DNA from: an uncultured Eubacterium sp.
GTDB lineage: Bacteria > Bacillota > Clostridia > Lachnospirales > CAG-274
Length of the DNA stretch: 64,000 bases
Direction of reading: 5' to 3'
NCBI GenBank assembly: GCA_900551755.1
Contig: URXK01000001.1
Location: 248,001-312,000 of the forward strand
Shown one piece after another: positions 25,096 to 32,823 of the stretch. The notes beneath the pieces are model-generated. The model did not search any database and was not told the origin of the DNA. It was given only the letters and a program-made list of their open reading frames with translations. Made by a program: the position numbers and the translations under genes. Within the stretch, counting starts at the first letter, position 1. Every line of letters starts with the position of its first letter.

Positions 25096-26223
25096 TTGTT
25101 AAAAAGATTTATTTTTATTTTTTGCTTAATTTTAACAGTCAATTGCTATGGTGAAAATACAAAACCTCAGGTTAATGCTTTATCAGCTGTTTTAATTGAT
25201 GGAGATACTGGCAGAATTTTATGGGGAAAAAATGAAAATGAGCCAATGGCAATGGCTAGCACAACAAAAATAATGACAGCTATTGTTACTATTGAAAATG
25301 CTGATATATCTAAAAAAATTACTGTATCTAAAAATGCCACTCTTGCACCTCCAGTGAAGATGCACCTTCAAGTGGGTGAAGAACTTACTATTGAACAGCT
25401 TTTGTATGCACTTTTAATGCAAAGTTCAAATGATGCAGCAGTAGCTATTGCTGAAGGAGTAGGGGGAAGTGTTGAAAACTTTTGTAAAATGATGAATAAT
25501 AAAGCAAAGGAATTAGGCTGTACAGATACAGAATTTGTCACTCCTAATGGACTTGATAAAGGAAATCATCATTCAACAGCTTATGATATGGCTTTAATAG
25601 GTGCTTATGCCATAAAAAATAGCGAATTTATAAGAATAAGCAATACTAAAAATATTTCCTTTTCTTCTAACAAAAAAAGTTATTCTATAGTTAATAAAAA
25701 TCAACTTTTAAATTCTTACAATGGAGCAATAGGTATAAAAACTGGCTTTACAGGTAAGGCAGGACATTGTTTTGTTGGTGCAGCTAAAAGGGGCGACATA
25801 ACTCTTGTATCTGTTGTTTTGGCTAGTGGTTGGGGAACGGCTGGTAAAGCTAGAAAATGGAGTGATACTGTTAAAATATTAAATTATGGCTTTGATAATT
25901 ACAAAAAATATAGTATAATAGGAGATAATGTTGATATATATGTTGACAAGGCTAAGGTTAATAAAACAACACTTAAGTATAAAAATAGTGTAGAACTTCT
26001 TTTAAATGAAAATGAGAAAAATTCAGTAACATTTAAAAATAAAGTTCCATCTATAATAGAAGCACCAATTTATAAAGATAGTAAAATTGGTGTAGGTGAA
26101 GTTTACATTGATAATTATAAGGTGGCAGATATTGATATAGTTGCTAGTGAAAATGTAAGTAGACATAGTCTTGGAAACAGTTTTAATAAAATAATTAAGG
26201 ATTGGATACAATTAATATGCTAA
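25096..26223 (+). CDS. D-alanyl-D-alanine carboxypeptidase (DacF/DacB type)
   Basis: Second S11 peptidase of the window, 375 residues. Short signal peptide, active-site motifs S-T-T-K (MASTTKIMTA), S-S-N (MQSSNDAAVA) and K-T-G (IGIKTGFTGKAG), then a PBP5-like C-terminal domain. It lacks the transmembrane-plus-basic tail of the first copy. TTG 25096 fits the AGAGGTGA site; GTG 25087 overlaps that site. It lies directly upstream of rluB, spoIVB and spo0A, so a sporulation (cortex) role like that of DacF/DacB is a reasonable inference. Confidence 0.9.
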   Translation: MLKRFIFIFCLILTVNCYGENTKPQVNALSAVLIDGDTGRILWGKNENEPMAMASTTKIMTAIVTIENADISKKITVSKNATLAPPVKMHLQVGEELTIEQLLYALLMQSSNDAAVAIAEGVGGSVENFCKMMNNKAKELGCTDTEFVTPNGLDKGNHHSTAYDMALIGAYAIKNSEFIRISNTKNISFSSNKKSYSIVNKNQLLNSYNGAIGIKTGFTGKAGHCFVGAAKRGDITLVSVVLASGWGTAGKARKWSDTVKILNYGFDNYKKYSIIGDNVDIYVDKAKVNKTTLKYKNSVELLLNENEKNSVTFKNKVPSIIEAPIYKDSKIGVGEVYIDNYKVADIDIVASENVSRHSLGNSFNKIIKDWIQLIC

Positions 26224-26927
26224 TAAGATTACAAAAATATCTTGCAGAGGCACAAGTTGCCTCAAGACGCAAGTCAGAAGAAATTATACTAGCTGGTAGA
26301 GTTAGTGTAAATGATAAAATTGTTACAGAACTTGGGACAAAAGTCGAAAGCGAAGTCGATATAGTGAAGGTAGATGGGAAAATTGTCGAAATTTGCGAGA
26401 AAATGTTGTATATTTTGTTAAATAAACCAGAAGGTTGTGTAACAACAGTTAAGGACCAGTTTGACAGAAAAAGTGTTCTTGATTATGTATCTAATGTTAA
26501 AGAAAGAATTTATCCTGTAGGTAGACTTGATTATGACACATCAGGTCTGCTTATACTTACTAATGATGGTGAGCTTACATATAAATTGACTCACCCTAAG
26601 CATAATGTTGATAAAACTTATGTTGCTGATGTAGATAGAGAGCCTAGTGCAGAAGATATGAAACGATTTGAAAGTGGCATTATAATTGACGGCAGAAAAA
26701 CTGCTCCAGCTAAAATAAAAATAATAAAAAAAGGAAAGTTGACTTCTCTTGAAATCAAAATACACGAAGGCAGAAATAGGCAAGTTAGAAAAATGTGTGC
26801 TGCCATTAACTGTAATGTTGTTAAACTTAAAAGAATTGCTTTAGGCAATATTGAGCTTGGTGCTTTGGAAAAAGGCAAGTACAGAGAGCTTAATGAAAAG
26901 GAAATTAATTATTTAAAAACTTTATAA
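26217..26927 (+). CDS. rluB: 23S rRNA pseudouridine synthase (RluB family)
   Basis: 236 residues: an N-terminal S4 RNA-binding domain (RLQKYLAEAQVASRRKSEEI), then the RsuA/RluB catalytic core with catalytic Asp in GRLDYDTSGLLILTNDG, and EGRNRQVRKM. It isomerises a uridine of 23S rRNA (about position 2605). ATG 26217 overlaps the end of the carboxypeptidase gene by seven bases, implying coupling. Confidence 0.93.
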   Translation: MLIRLQKYLAEAQVASRRKSEEIILAGRVSVNDKIVTELGTKVESEVDIVKVDGKIVEICEKMLYILLNKPEGCVTTVKDQFDRKSVLDYVSNVKERIYPVGRLDYDTSGLLILTNDGELTYKLTHPKHNVDKTYVADVDREPSAEDMKRFESGIIIDGRKTAPAKIKIIKKGKLTSLEIKIHEGRNRQVRKMCAAINCNVVKLKRIALGNIELGALEKGKYRELNEKEINYLKTL

Positions 26928-26938
26928 TTGGATATATT

Positions 26939-26968
26939 TGGAACAGATGCAAGTCTGTTCCTTTTTTT
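26939..26968 (+). terminator. Terminator after rluB
   Basis: 8-bp perfect stem GGAACAGA/TCTGTTCC with a 6-base loop and seven T residues. Confidence 0.88.
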
Positions 26969-27030
26969 GTCTAAATAGGACAGTATAATTACATCTTGCA
27001 AGGGGATTTTAATATTGTGAGGTGAATTAA

Positions 27031-28257
27031 ATGAAAAATAAAAAAATATTATATTTAGTATTAATATTTTTTGTGTTTGTTTTATTATATTTTGTAATTG
27101 AGTATATTTTTATACCTAAAAATATTTATATGACTACAGGTAAAAGCTATGTTGTCAATATTTCTACACCTTTTAATGGAGAAATTGAAAGCAATGAAGT
27201 TTTAAGTATTAATAATAAAAAAGTGACAGATAATATACAGCTAGATTTGTCAAATGATAATTTAATGAAATCAGATATAGATACTGTTGCTGATATAAAT
27301 GTAAAATTATTAGGTTTACCTATTAAAAAAGTACAGTTATGTTTTATGCCTGAAAAAAAGGTGGAAGTTGTTGGAAGAACTGTGGGAATATGTGTTGATA
27401 CAAAGGGTGTACTTGTGCTAGGTGTAGGTCAGGTGAAGTCTGTTGATAGTAAGGAATATACGCCTTGTAAAGGTGTTATAAAGTCTGGAGATATTATTTT
27501 AGAAATTGATAATAAAAAAATAAGCAATAAAGAGGAGTTGGTAAGTGCAGTTAAAAATAAAACTCATATAAATATAAAGGTTATGAGAAAAGATAAGGTA
27601 TTTAATGCTGAAGTTAGTCCAATTAAGTCTATAGATGATAATAATTATAAACTTGGCTTGTGGGTAAGAGATAGTACGCAGGGTATCGGCACAATTACCT
27701 ATTATGATAAGGAAAATAACAGTTTTGCAGCTCTTGGTCACCCTATTAATGATGTGGATACTGGTGAAAAAATGCAAATAGACGGTGGAGAAATATTAGA
27801 TGCAGAAATATTGAAAGCAGAAAAAGGTCAGGCAGGCACACCAGGTGCGTTAATTGGAGAAATTGACTTTGATAAAACCATTGGATATATAAATAGCAAT
27901 GAAGATAATGGGGTATTTGGAAAGCTATGCGATGAAATTGATGGAATAGAAATGCCAATAGGATATAAAAATGATGTAAAAAGGGGAAATGCGTCGATTT
28001 TTGTCAATTTAAGGGGGAAAATTGTCGAAGAATATAGTATTCATATAGATAGTATTAATAAGTATAATACAAATGATACCAAAAACTTTGTTTTAACTAT
28101 AACAGACAAAAGATTGTTGGCAAAGACCGGGGGAATAGTTCAAGGAATGAGTGGTTGCCCTGTAGTTCAAAATGGAAAGCTCATTGGTGCAGTAACCCAC
28201 GTTTTTGTGAATGACCCTACTAAAGGTTATGGAATTTTTGTGGAAAATATGATGTAA
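27031..28257 (+). CDS. spoIVB: SpoIVB peptidase (sporulation, S55 family)
   Basis: Serine peptidase secreted from the forespore that triggers pro-sigma-K processing. 408 residues: an N-terminal membrane helix (about 5-23), a PDZ domain (about 115-190; PCKGVIKSGDIILEIDN), and the S55 catalytic domain with the His in AALGHPI and the nucleophile Ser in VQGMSGCPVVQNGKLIGAVTHV. The order spoIVB-spo0A is conserved in Bacilli and Clostridia. This is strong evidence that the organism forms endospores. Confidence 0.95.
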   Translation: MKNKKILYLVLIFFVFVLLYFVIEYIFIPKNIYMTTGKSYVVNISTPFNGEIESNEVLSINNKKVTDNIQLDLSNDNLMKSDIDTVADINVKLLGLPIKKVQLCFMPEKKVEVVGRTVGICVDTKGVLVLGVGQVKSVDSKEYTPCKGVIKSGDIILEIDNKKISNKEELVSAVKNKTHINIKVMRKDKVFNAEVSPIKSIDDNNYKLGLWVRDSTQGIGTITYYDKENNSFAALGHPINDVDTGEKMQIDGGEILDAEILKAEKGQAGTPGALIGEIDFDKTIGYINSNEDNGVFGKLCDEIDGIEMPIGYKNDVKRGNASIFVNLRGKIVEEYSIHIDSINKYNTNDTKNFVLTITDKRLLAKTGGIVQGMSGCPVVQNGKLIGAVTHVFVNDPTKGYGIFVENMM

Positions 28258-28262
28258 AACAC

Positions 28263-28290
28263 TTGACATACACAAAAAGTGTGATAAAAT
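28263..28290 (+). promoter_or_regulatory. Sigma-A-type promoter of spo0A
   Basis: TTGACA (28263-28268), 16-base spacer, TAAAAT (28285-28290), about 57 bases upstream of the spo0A ATG. I could not recognise a convincing sigma-H promoter or Spo0A box here. Confidence 0.6.
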
Positions 28291-28346
28291 TAAAACATAG
28301 CATAGAGATGTGAAAATATGGATACTATATGGAATGAGGAATAGAT

Positions 28347-29111
28347 ATGAATGTTATACTTTGTTTAGATAGAGGTACGGAAAAAAGTGCATTAGAAATG
28401 GCTTTTTCGGCTAATGAATCTATTACTGGTGTGCAATGTATAGAAGATGTTAATTTGGCAATGGATTTGGCAATAGAAAATGATGTGGATATTGTTATTA
28501 TTGATTTAGAGTTGTTTAAACGCAATGTTATGGAGATGTTTTTCAGAATCAATGATATTAAGAAAAATAATCCAGATATTAAAGTTGTTCTTTTTGTTAA
28601 TAAGGAAAATGATGTTATTGTTTCTGCTGCCTTTAGATTTGGTATAAGTTATGTTTTTGTAAGACCTGTTTCTGCTGAAACTGTTGTAATGCGTGTTCTT
28701 GAATTTCAAGCAACTGGTGTAATTATTGATGAAGAAAAAGAAAAAAATGAAAGAGAAAGACAGTTGAGAGCTGAAAGAATAACATCATCAATTCTTAATA
28801 GTACCGGCATACTTCCTAATTTAAAGGGATATAAATATTTGAAAGAGGCTATTATTGAAGGCTATTTTAACAATGAGGCCTTAGATGCCATAACAAAATA
28901 TTTATATCCAGTTGTTGCAAAGAAAAACAATACAAGTGCAGATAGAGTGGAAAGAGCTATTAGACACGCCATTGAGTCAGCCTGGAACAAATGTGGAGGC
29001 AACGGCTTTTATGACAAAATGGGCTTTGCTAAAAACTATGATAATAGGCGTCCAACTAATAGCGAATACATATTTGCTGTTGTTGAATATTTAAACACTA
29101 ATGTAAGTTAA
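28347..29111 (+). CDS. spo0A: Sporulation master regulator Spo0A with degenerate receiver
   Basis: 254 residues. The C-terminal DNA-binding domain (about 145-254) is clearly Spo0A: KGYKYLKEAI, TKYLYPVVAKKNNTSADRVERAIRHAIESAW and RRPTNSEYIFAVVE. The N-terminal receiver is atypical. The phosphoacceptor is kept (IVIIDLELF, D53), but the acidic pocket reads CLDRG (second Asp replaced by Arg), the Thr/Ser switch is missing (VVLFVNKEN), and the conserved Lys is Arg (VFVRPVS). The usual P-x-x-D-G turn after the phosphosite is absent. Neighbours (spoIVB upstream) confirm orthology. Phosphorylation chemistry may be weak or lost. Confidence 0.92.
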   Translation: MNVILCLDRGTEKSALEMAFSANESITGVQCIEDVNLAMDLAIENDVDIVIIDLELFKRNVMEMFFRINDIKKNNPDIKVVLFVNKENDVIVSAAFRFGISYVFVRPVSAETVVMRVLEFQATGVIIDEEKEKNERERQLRAERITSSILNSTGILPNLKGYKYLKEAIIEGYFNNEALDAITKYLYPVVAKKNNTSADRVERAIRHAIESAWNKCGGNGFYDKMGFAKNYDNRRPTNSEYIFAVVEYLNTNVS

Positions 29112-29146
29112 AAATTTAATATAATAAACTTTAGTTATTGATAATA

Positions 29147-29178
29147 AGGGGGCTACTTAATGTGTAGCCTCTTTTTTT
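29147..29178 (+). terminator. Terminator after spo0A
   Basis: Stem GGGCTAC/GTAGCCT with a 7-base loop and a T7 exit. Confidence 0.8.
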
Positions 29179-29234
29179 GTAAGTTTATATTTCCTTTATT
29201 TTATTGTTACTTTATTTATATTTTTAATAATTAG

Positions 29235-29264
29235 TTGCATTTTTTGACATTTGTATGTTATAAT
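29235..29264 (+). promoter_or_regulatory. Probable promoter of mutS2
   Basis: Perfect TATAAT (29259-29264) with upstream TATGT, and TTGCAT 18 bases further up. The same TTGCAT/extended -10 layout occurs before miaB. Confidence 0.4.
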
Positions 29265-29296
29265 AATTACATAGCGTTAAAAAGGAGTATGTTTAT

Positions 29297-31657
29297 ATGA
29301 ATAGTAAGACTCTTAGAGTTCTGGAATTCAATAAAATAATTGATAAATTAAGACAGTATGCTTCATCTGATTTAGGAAAGGCTATTGTTGATAAACTTGA
29401 ACCAAGTACAGATATTAATGAAATTAAGCTAAATCAAAGAGAAACTTCTGAGGCTGTTTCAATGATTCTTAAAAAAGGGTCTTTAGGACTAGGTGGTTTA
29501 AGAAATGTTGGAGAATACATTAAGAGAGTTAATATAAGTGGTGTTCTTAACATTGAGGAACTTCTTCATATTGGTGATTTTCTTAGAGTATCAAGACGAG
29601 CTAAAGATTATGCTAAAAGCGAAAGCAAAAATGATAGCTTTCCAGTTCTTGAACCTCAGTTTAATTCTATTGAAACTGTAGCTGATTTAGAAAGAGAAAT
29701 TGAACGCTGTATTCCTTCACCAACTGAAGTGGCTGATGATGCGTCAAGAGCCTTAAGGGAAATAAGAAGAAATATAAAAATAGCTAACGACAGGATTAAA
29801 GAACAGCTTAATTCAATTATACATTCTAATACTTATAAAAATATGCTTCAAGAGGCTGTTATAACTATTAGAAATGAAAGATACTGTGTTCCTATTAAGC
29901 AGGAATATAAGAATGCTTTTGCTGGTCTTATTCACGACCAGTCAGCAACAGGTGCAACAGTATTTATTGAACCAATAAGCATTGTTCAGCTTAATAACAA
30001 AATAAAAGAACTTCACAATAAAGAAAAAATTGAAGTTGAGAGAATATTAGCTCTTTTGTCAGCTAAAGTTGCAGAAAATGGTGATGTTATTTTAGCTAAT
30101 GCTGATATTTTAGCTCACATTGACTTTGTTTTTGCTAAGGCTGAGCTTTCTATAAAAATGAATGGTACTGAACCAAAGTTTAATACTAAGGGTTATGTTA
30201 ATATTAAAAAGGCTAGACACCCTTTGTTAGATAGTGCAACAGTTGTGCCAACTAACATATATATTGGTGGCAAATTTAACACATTACTTATTACTGGTCC
30301 TAATACTGGTGGTAAGACTGTTAGTTTAAAGACTTTAGGTCTTTTTACTCTTATGGGTCAGGCTGGACTTCATATTTCAGCTTTTGATAATTCTGAATTG
30401 GCTGTATTTGATGATGTTTTTGCTGATATTGGTGATGAACAGAGTATTGAACAAAGTTTAAGTACATTTTCTGGTCATATGACTAATATAGTAAGTATTC
30501 TTAATAGTGTAACACCAAATTCATTGGTACTTATAGATGAGCTTGGTGCAGGTACAGACCCTACAGAGGGTGCTGCTCTTGCAATATCTATTATTAAGTA
30601 TTTACACGCTTTTGGAGCAAGAACAGCTGTTACAACTCATTACAGTGAGCTTAAGGTTTTTGCTCTCACAACAGACGGCATTGAAAATGCCTCTTGTGAA
30701 TTTGATGTGGAAACTTTAAGACCGACTTATAGACTCCTTATTGGTGTTCCTGGTAAAAGTAATGCTTTTGCTATATCTCAAAGACTTGGCTTGCCAGAGT
30801 ACATTATTAATGAGGCTAAGGAAGTATTAAGTCACGAGGATATAAGGTTTGAAGATGTAATAACTGACCTTGAAATTAGCCGTAAATCTCTTGTTATTGA
30901 ACAAGAAAAGGCTGAAGAATATAGAAAAGAGGCTCAAAGATTAAGAAGTGAGGCTCAAAAGCAGAGAAATAAACTTGACGAACAAAGAGAAAAAATAATA
31001 AGACAGGCTAATGAAAAGGCAAGAGCTATTATTAGCGATGCTAAAGATGAGGCTGATGCTATAATTAAGGAAATGCGTAAACTTCAGAAAGAGGGCATTA
31101 ATGCAAAAACTCTTGAAGAACAGCGTAGCAAACTTAAGGAAAAAATGAGCAAAGCCGAAAGCAAGCTTGTTGATAAAAAGAATTATAAAGTGCCTGATAA
31201 ACTTGTTAAGGGCGATAGAGTTAAGATACATTCTCTTAATCAAAGTGGTATAGTATCTGTGCCACCAAACAAAAATGGTGATGTTGTAATTAAAGCTGGT
31301 ATAATGACTGTAACAGTTAATATTAAGGATTTATCCCTTGATACTAATGAAGAACAGCTTACTTATCAGCCTAAAAAATATGCAAACAATATTTCTAGAA
31401 GAAAAAGAAGTAATGTTTCAGCTGAAGTTGACTTAAGGGGTATGATGGCTCTTGAGGCTCTTGATAAACTTGATAAGTATTTAGATGATGTTTATCTTGC
31501 AGGTCTTTCTCCAGTTACCATTATTCACGGTAAGGGAACTGGTGCTTTAAGAAAGGCTGTTCACGAGTATTTAAGAACAAACCCTAGAGTTAAGAGCTAT
31601 AGACTTGGACAGTACGGTGAAGGGGAGGCCGGTGTAACTGTAGTAGAAATGAAATAA
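29297..31657 (+). CDS. mutS2: Endonuclease MutS2
   Basis: 786 residues, full length. Clamp/lever helices come first, then the MutS ATPase with Walker A LLITGPNTGGKTVSLKT and Walker B LVLIDELGAGTDPTEGAAL, a coiled coil (about 515-620), a KOW-like segment (KLVKGDRVKIHSLNQSG) and the C-terminal Smr nuclease domain (EVDLRGMMALEAL... TIIHGKGTGALRKAV). Family roles are suppression of recombination and rescue of collided ribosomes. Probably cotranscribed with the response regulator after 17 bases. Confidence 0.96.
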   Translation: MNSKTLRVLEFNKIIDKLRQYASSDLGKAIVDKLEPSTDINEIKLNQRETSEAVSMILKKGSLGLGGLRNVGEYIKRVNISGVLNIEELLHIGDFLRVSRRAKDYAKSESKNDSFPVLEPQFNSIETVADLEREIERCIPSPTEVADDASRALREIRRNIKIANDRIKEQLNSIIHSNTYKNMLQEAVITIRNERYCVPIKQEYKNAFAGLIHDQSATGATVFIEPISIVQLNNKIKELHNKEKIEVERILALLSAKVAENGDVILANADILAHIDFVFAKAELSIKMNGTEPKFNTKGYVNIKKARHPLLDSATVVPTNIYIGGKFNTLLITGPNTGGKTVSLKTLGLFTLMGQAGLHISAFDNSELAVFDDVFADIGDEQSIEQSLSTFSGHMTNIVSILNSVTPNSLVLIDELGAGTDPTEGAALAISIIKYLHAFGARTAVTTHYSELKVFALTTDGIENASCEFDVETLRPTYRLLIGVPGKSNAFAISQRLGLPEYIINEAKEVLSHEDIRFEDVITDLEISRKSLVIEQEKAEEYRKEAQRLRSEAQKQRNKLDEQREKIIRQANEKARAIISDAKDEADAIIKEMRKLQKEGINAKTLEEQRSKLKEKMSKAESKLVDKKNYKVPDKLVKGDRVKIHSLNQSGIVSVPPNKNGDVVIKAGIMTVTVNIKDLSLDTNEEQLTYQPKKYANNISRRKRSNVSAEVDLRGMMALEALDKLDKYLDDVYLAGLSPVTIIHGKGTGALRKAVHEYLRTNPRVKSYRLGQYGEGEAGVTVVEMK

Positions 31658-31674
31658 AAAAGGAGAAGTGTGAA

Positions 31675-32382
31675 ATGGATAGTAACAATAATAATAATAG
31701 TAAGTTAAGAGTTTTAATTGTAGATGACGATGTGCATATTGCTGAGCTTATTTCATTATATATGGAAAAAGAGGGCTACGAAACTTATGAGGCACACGAT
31801 GGTGACGGTGCTATTGAAGCATTTAAGAAATTTGACCCTCATATGGTGCTTCTTGATATTATGCTTCCTGGTATAGATGGTTATCAGGTTTGTAGAAAAA
31901 TAAGACAGATTAGCAATACACCTATTATTATGCTTACAGCTAAGGGTGAAACTTTTGACAAGGTACTTGGTCTTGAAATGGGTGCTGATGATTACATTGT
32001 TAAACCTTTTGATTCTAAGGAACTTGTTGCAAGAGTTAAGGCTGTTTTAAGAAGATATGATACTAAGAGGGAAAATGAGGTTAAGAAAATAGTTTATCCT
32101 AATCTTGTTATTAATCAGGGAACATACCTTGTTACATACCACGGTAAGGATATTTCGCTTCCTCCTAAGGAATTTGAACTTTTAAGTTTCCTTGCTCAAA
32201 ATCCTAATCAAGTTTTTACAAGAGAAAAACTTCTTGACAAAATTTGGGGTTACGAGTTTGTAGGTGATACTAGAACTGTTGATGTTCATATTAAGAGAAT
32301 AAGAGAAAAGTTAAATCAAGATGACCCTTGGAGCATTATGACTATCTGGAGCGTTGGCTACAAGTTTAATGTAAAAAGTTGA
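31675..32382 (+). CDS. Orphan OmpR-family response regulator
   Basis: 235 residues. Intact receiver: VDDD acidic patch, VLLDIMLPGIDG phosphosite, MLTAKG and IVKPF Lys. A winged-helix output domain ends TIWSVGYKF. An Asn-rich N-terminal extension (DSNNNNNSK) precedes it. No histidine kinase gene adjoins it, so it is either orphan or paired with a distant kinase. Located between mutS2 and secG. Confidence 0.92.
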   Translation: MDSNNNNNSKLRVLIVDDDVHIAELISLYMEKEGYETYEAHDGDGAIEAFKKFDPHMVLLDIMLPGIDGYQVCRKIRQISNTPIIMLTAKGETFDKVLGLEMGADDYIVKPFDSKELVARVKAVLRRYDTKRENEVKKIVYPNLVINQGTYLVTYHGKDISLPPKEFELLSFLAQNPNQVFTREKLLDKIWGYEFVGDTRTVDVHIKRIREKLNQDDPWSIMTIWSVGYKFNVKS

Positions 32383-32390
32383 AAAAATAC

Positions 32391-32419
32391 TTGAAAATTA
32401 GGTAATTGTGTGATATAGT
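32391..32419 (+). promoter_or_regulatory. Promoter of secG
   Basis: TTGAAA (32391-32396), 17-base spacer, TATAGT (32414-32419), about 35 bases before secG. Confidence 0.6.
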
Positions 32420-32454
32420 TAAAAAGATGTATTATATTCTCAGGAGGTGTAACT

Positions 32455-32706
32455 ATGAGCGTACCATTTATCATTATTTGTATTTTAATTGCTATTACTA
32501 GCTTTGTTTTAATCGCTTTAATTCTTATGCAGAAGAAGCAGGCAGCTGGTTTTACTAGTGCTATTGGCGGTATGGGTTCAACAGGCGGTCAGAGCTATTG
32601 GGATAAAAACAAGAAGAATTCTATGGAAGGTAAGTTAGAGCTTTATACTAAGATTGTAGCTGTTGTTTATGCTATCCTTATTCTTGTTAGTAATTTTGTA
32701 AAGTAA
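32455..32706 (+). CDS. secG: Preprotein translocase subunit SecG
   Basis: 83 residues with two transmembrane helices (about 5-24 and 60-80) separated by the glycine-rich, QKKQAAGFTSAIGGMGS-type cytoplasmic loop of SecG. Accessory subunit of SecYEG. The order secG-rnr is a conserved Firmicute arrangement; smpB, which often follows, is not here. Confidence 0.93.
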   Translation: MSVPFIIICILIAITSFVLIALILMQKKQAAGFTSAIGGMGSTGGQSYWDKNKKNSMEGKLELYTKIVAVVYAILILVSNFVK

Positions 32707-32713
32707 TTTTTTT

Positions 32714-32744
32714 AGACTGTTGAGTTTTCAACAGTCTTTTTTTA
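32714..32744 (+). terminator. Terminator after secG
   Basis: Perfect 10-bp stem AGACTGTTGA/TCAACAGTCT with a 4-base loop and T7. Confidence 0.9.
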
Positions 32745-32753
32745 ATAAAATAA

Positions 32754-32782
32754 TTGTAGAATTTCAATAAAAGGTGTATAAT
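32754..32782 (+). promoter_or_regulatory. Probable promoter of rnr
   Basis: TTGTAG (32754-32759), 17-base spacer, perfect TATAAT (32777-32782). Confidence 0.45.
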
Positions 32783-32823
32783 AAAATCATAGAAAAAAAT
32801 AAATTATGAAAAGGGGTGTTTTT

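Noticed and set aside
26383..28030. TTGTCGAA matches inside rluB (26383) and spoIVB (28022)
   Set aside because: Both are within coding sequence, away from any promoter; likely chance.
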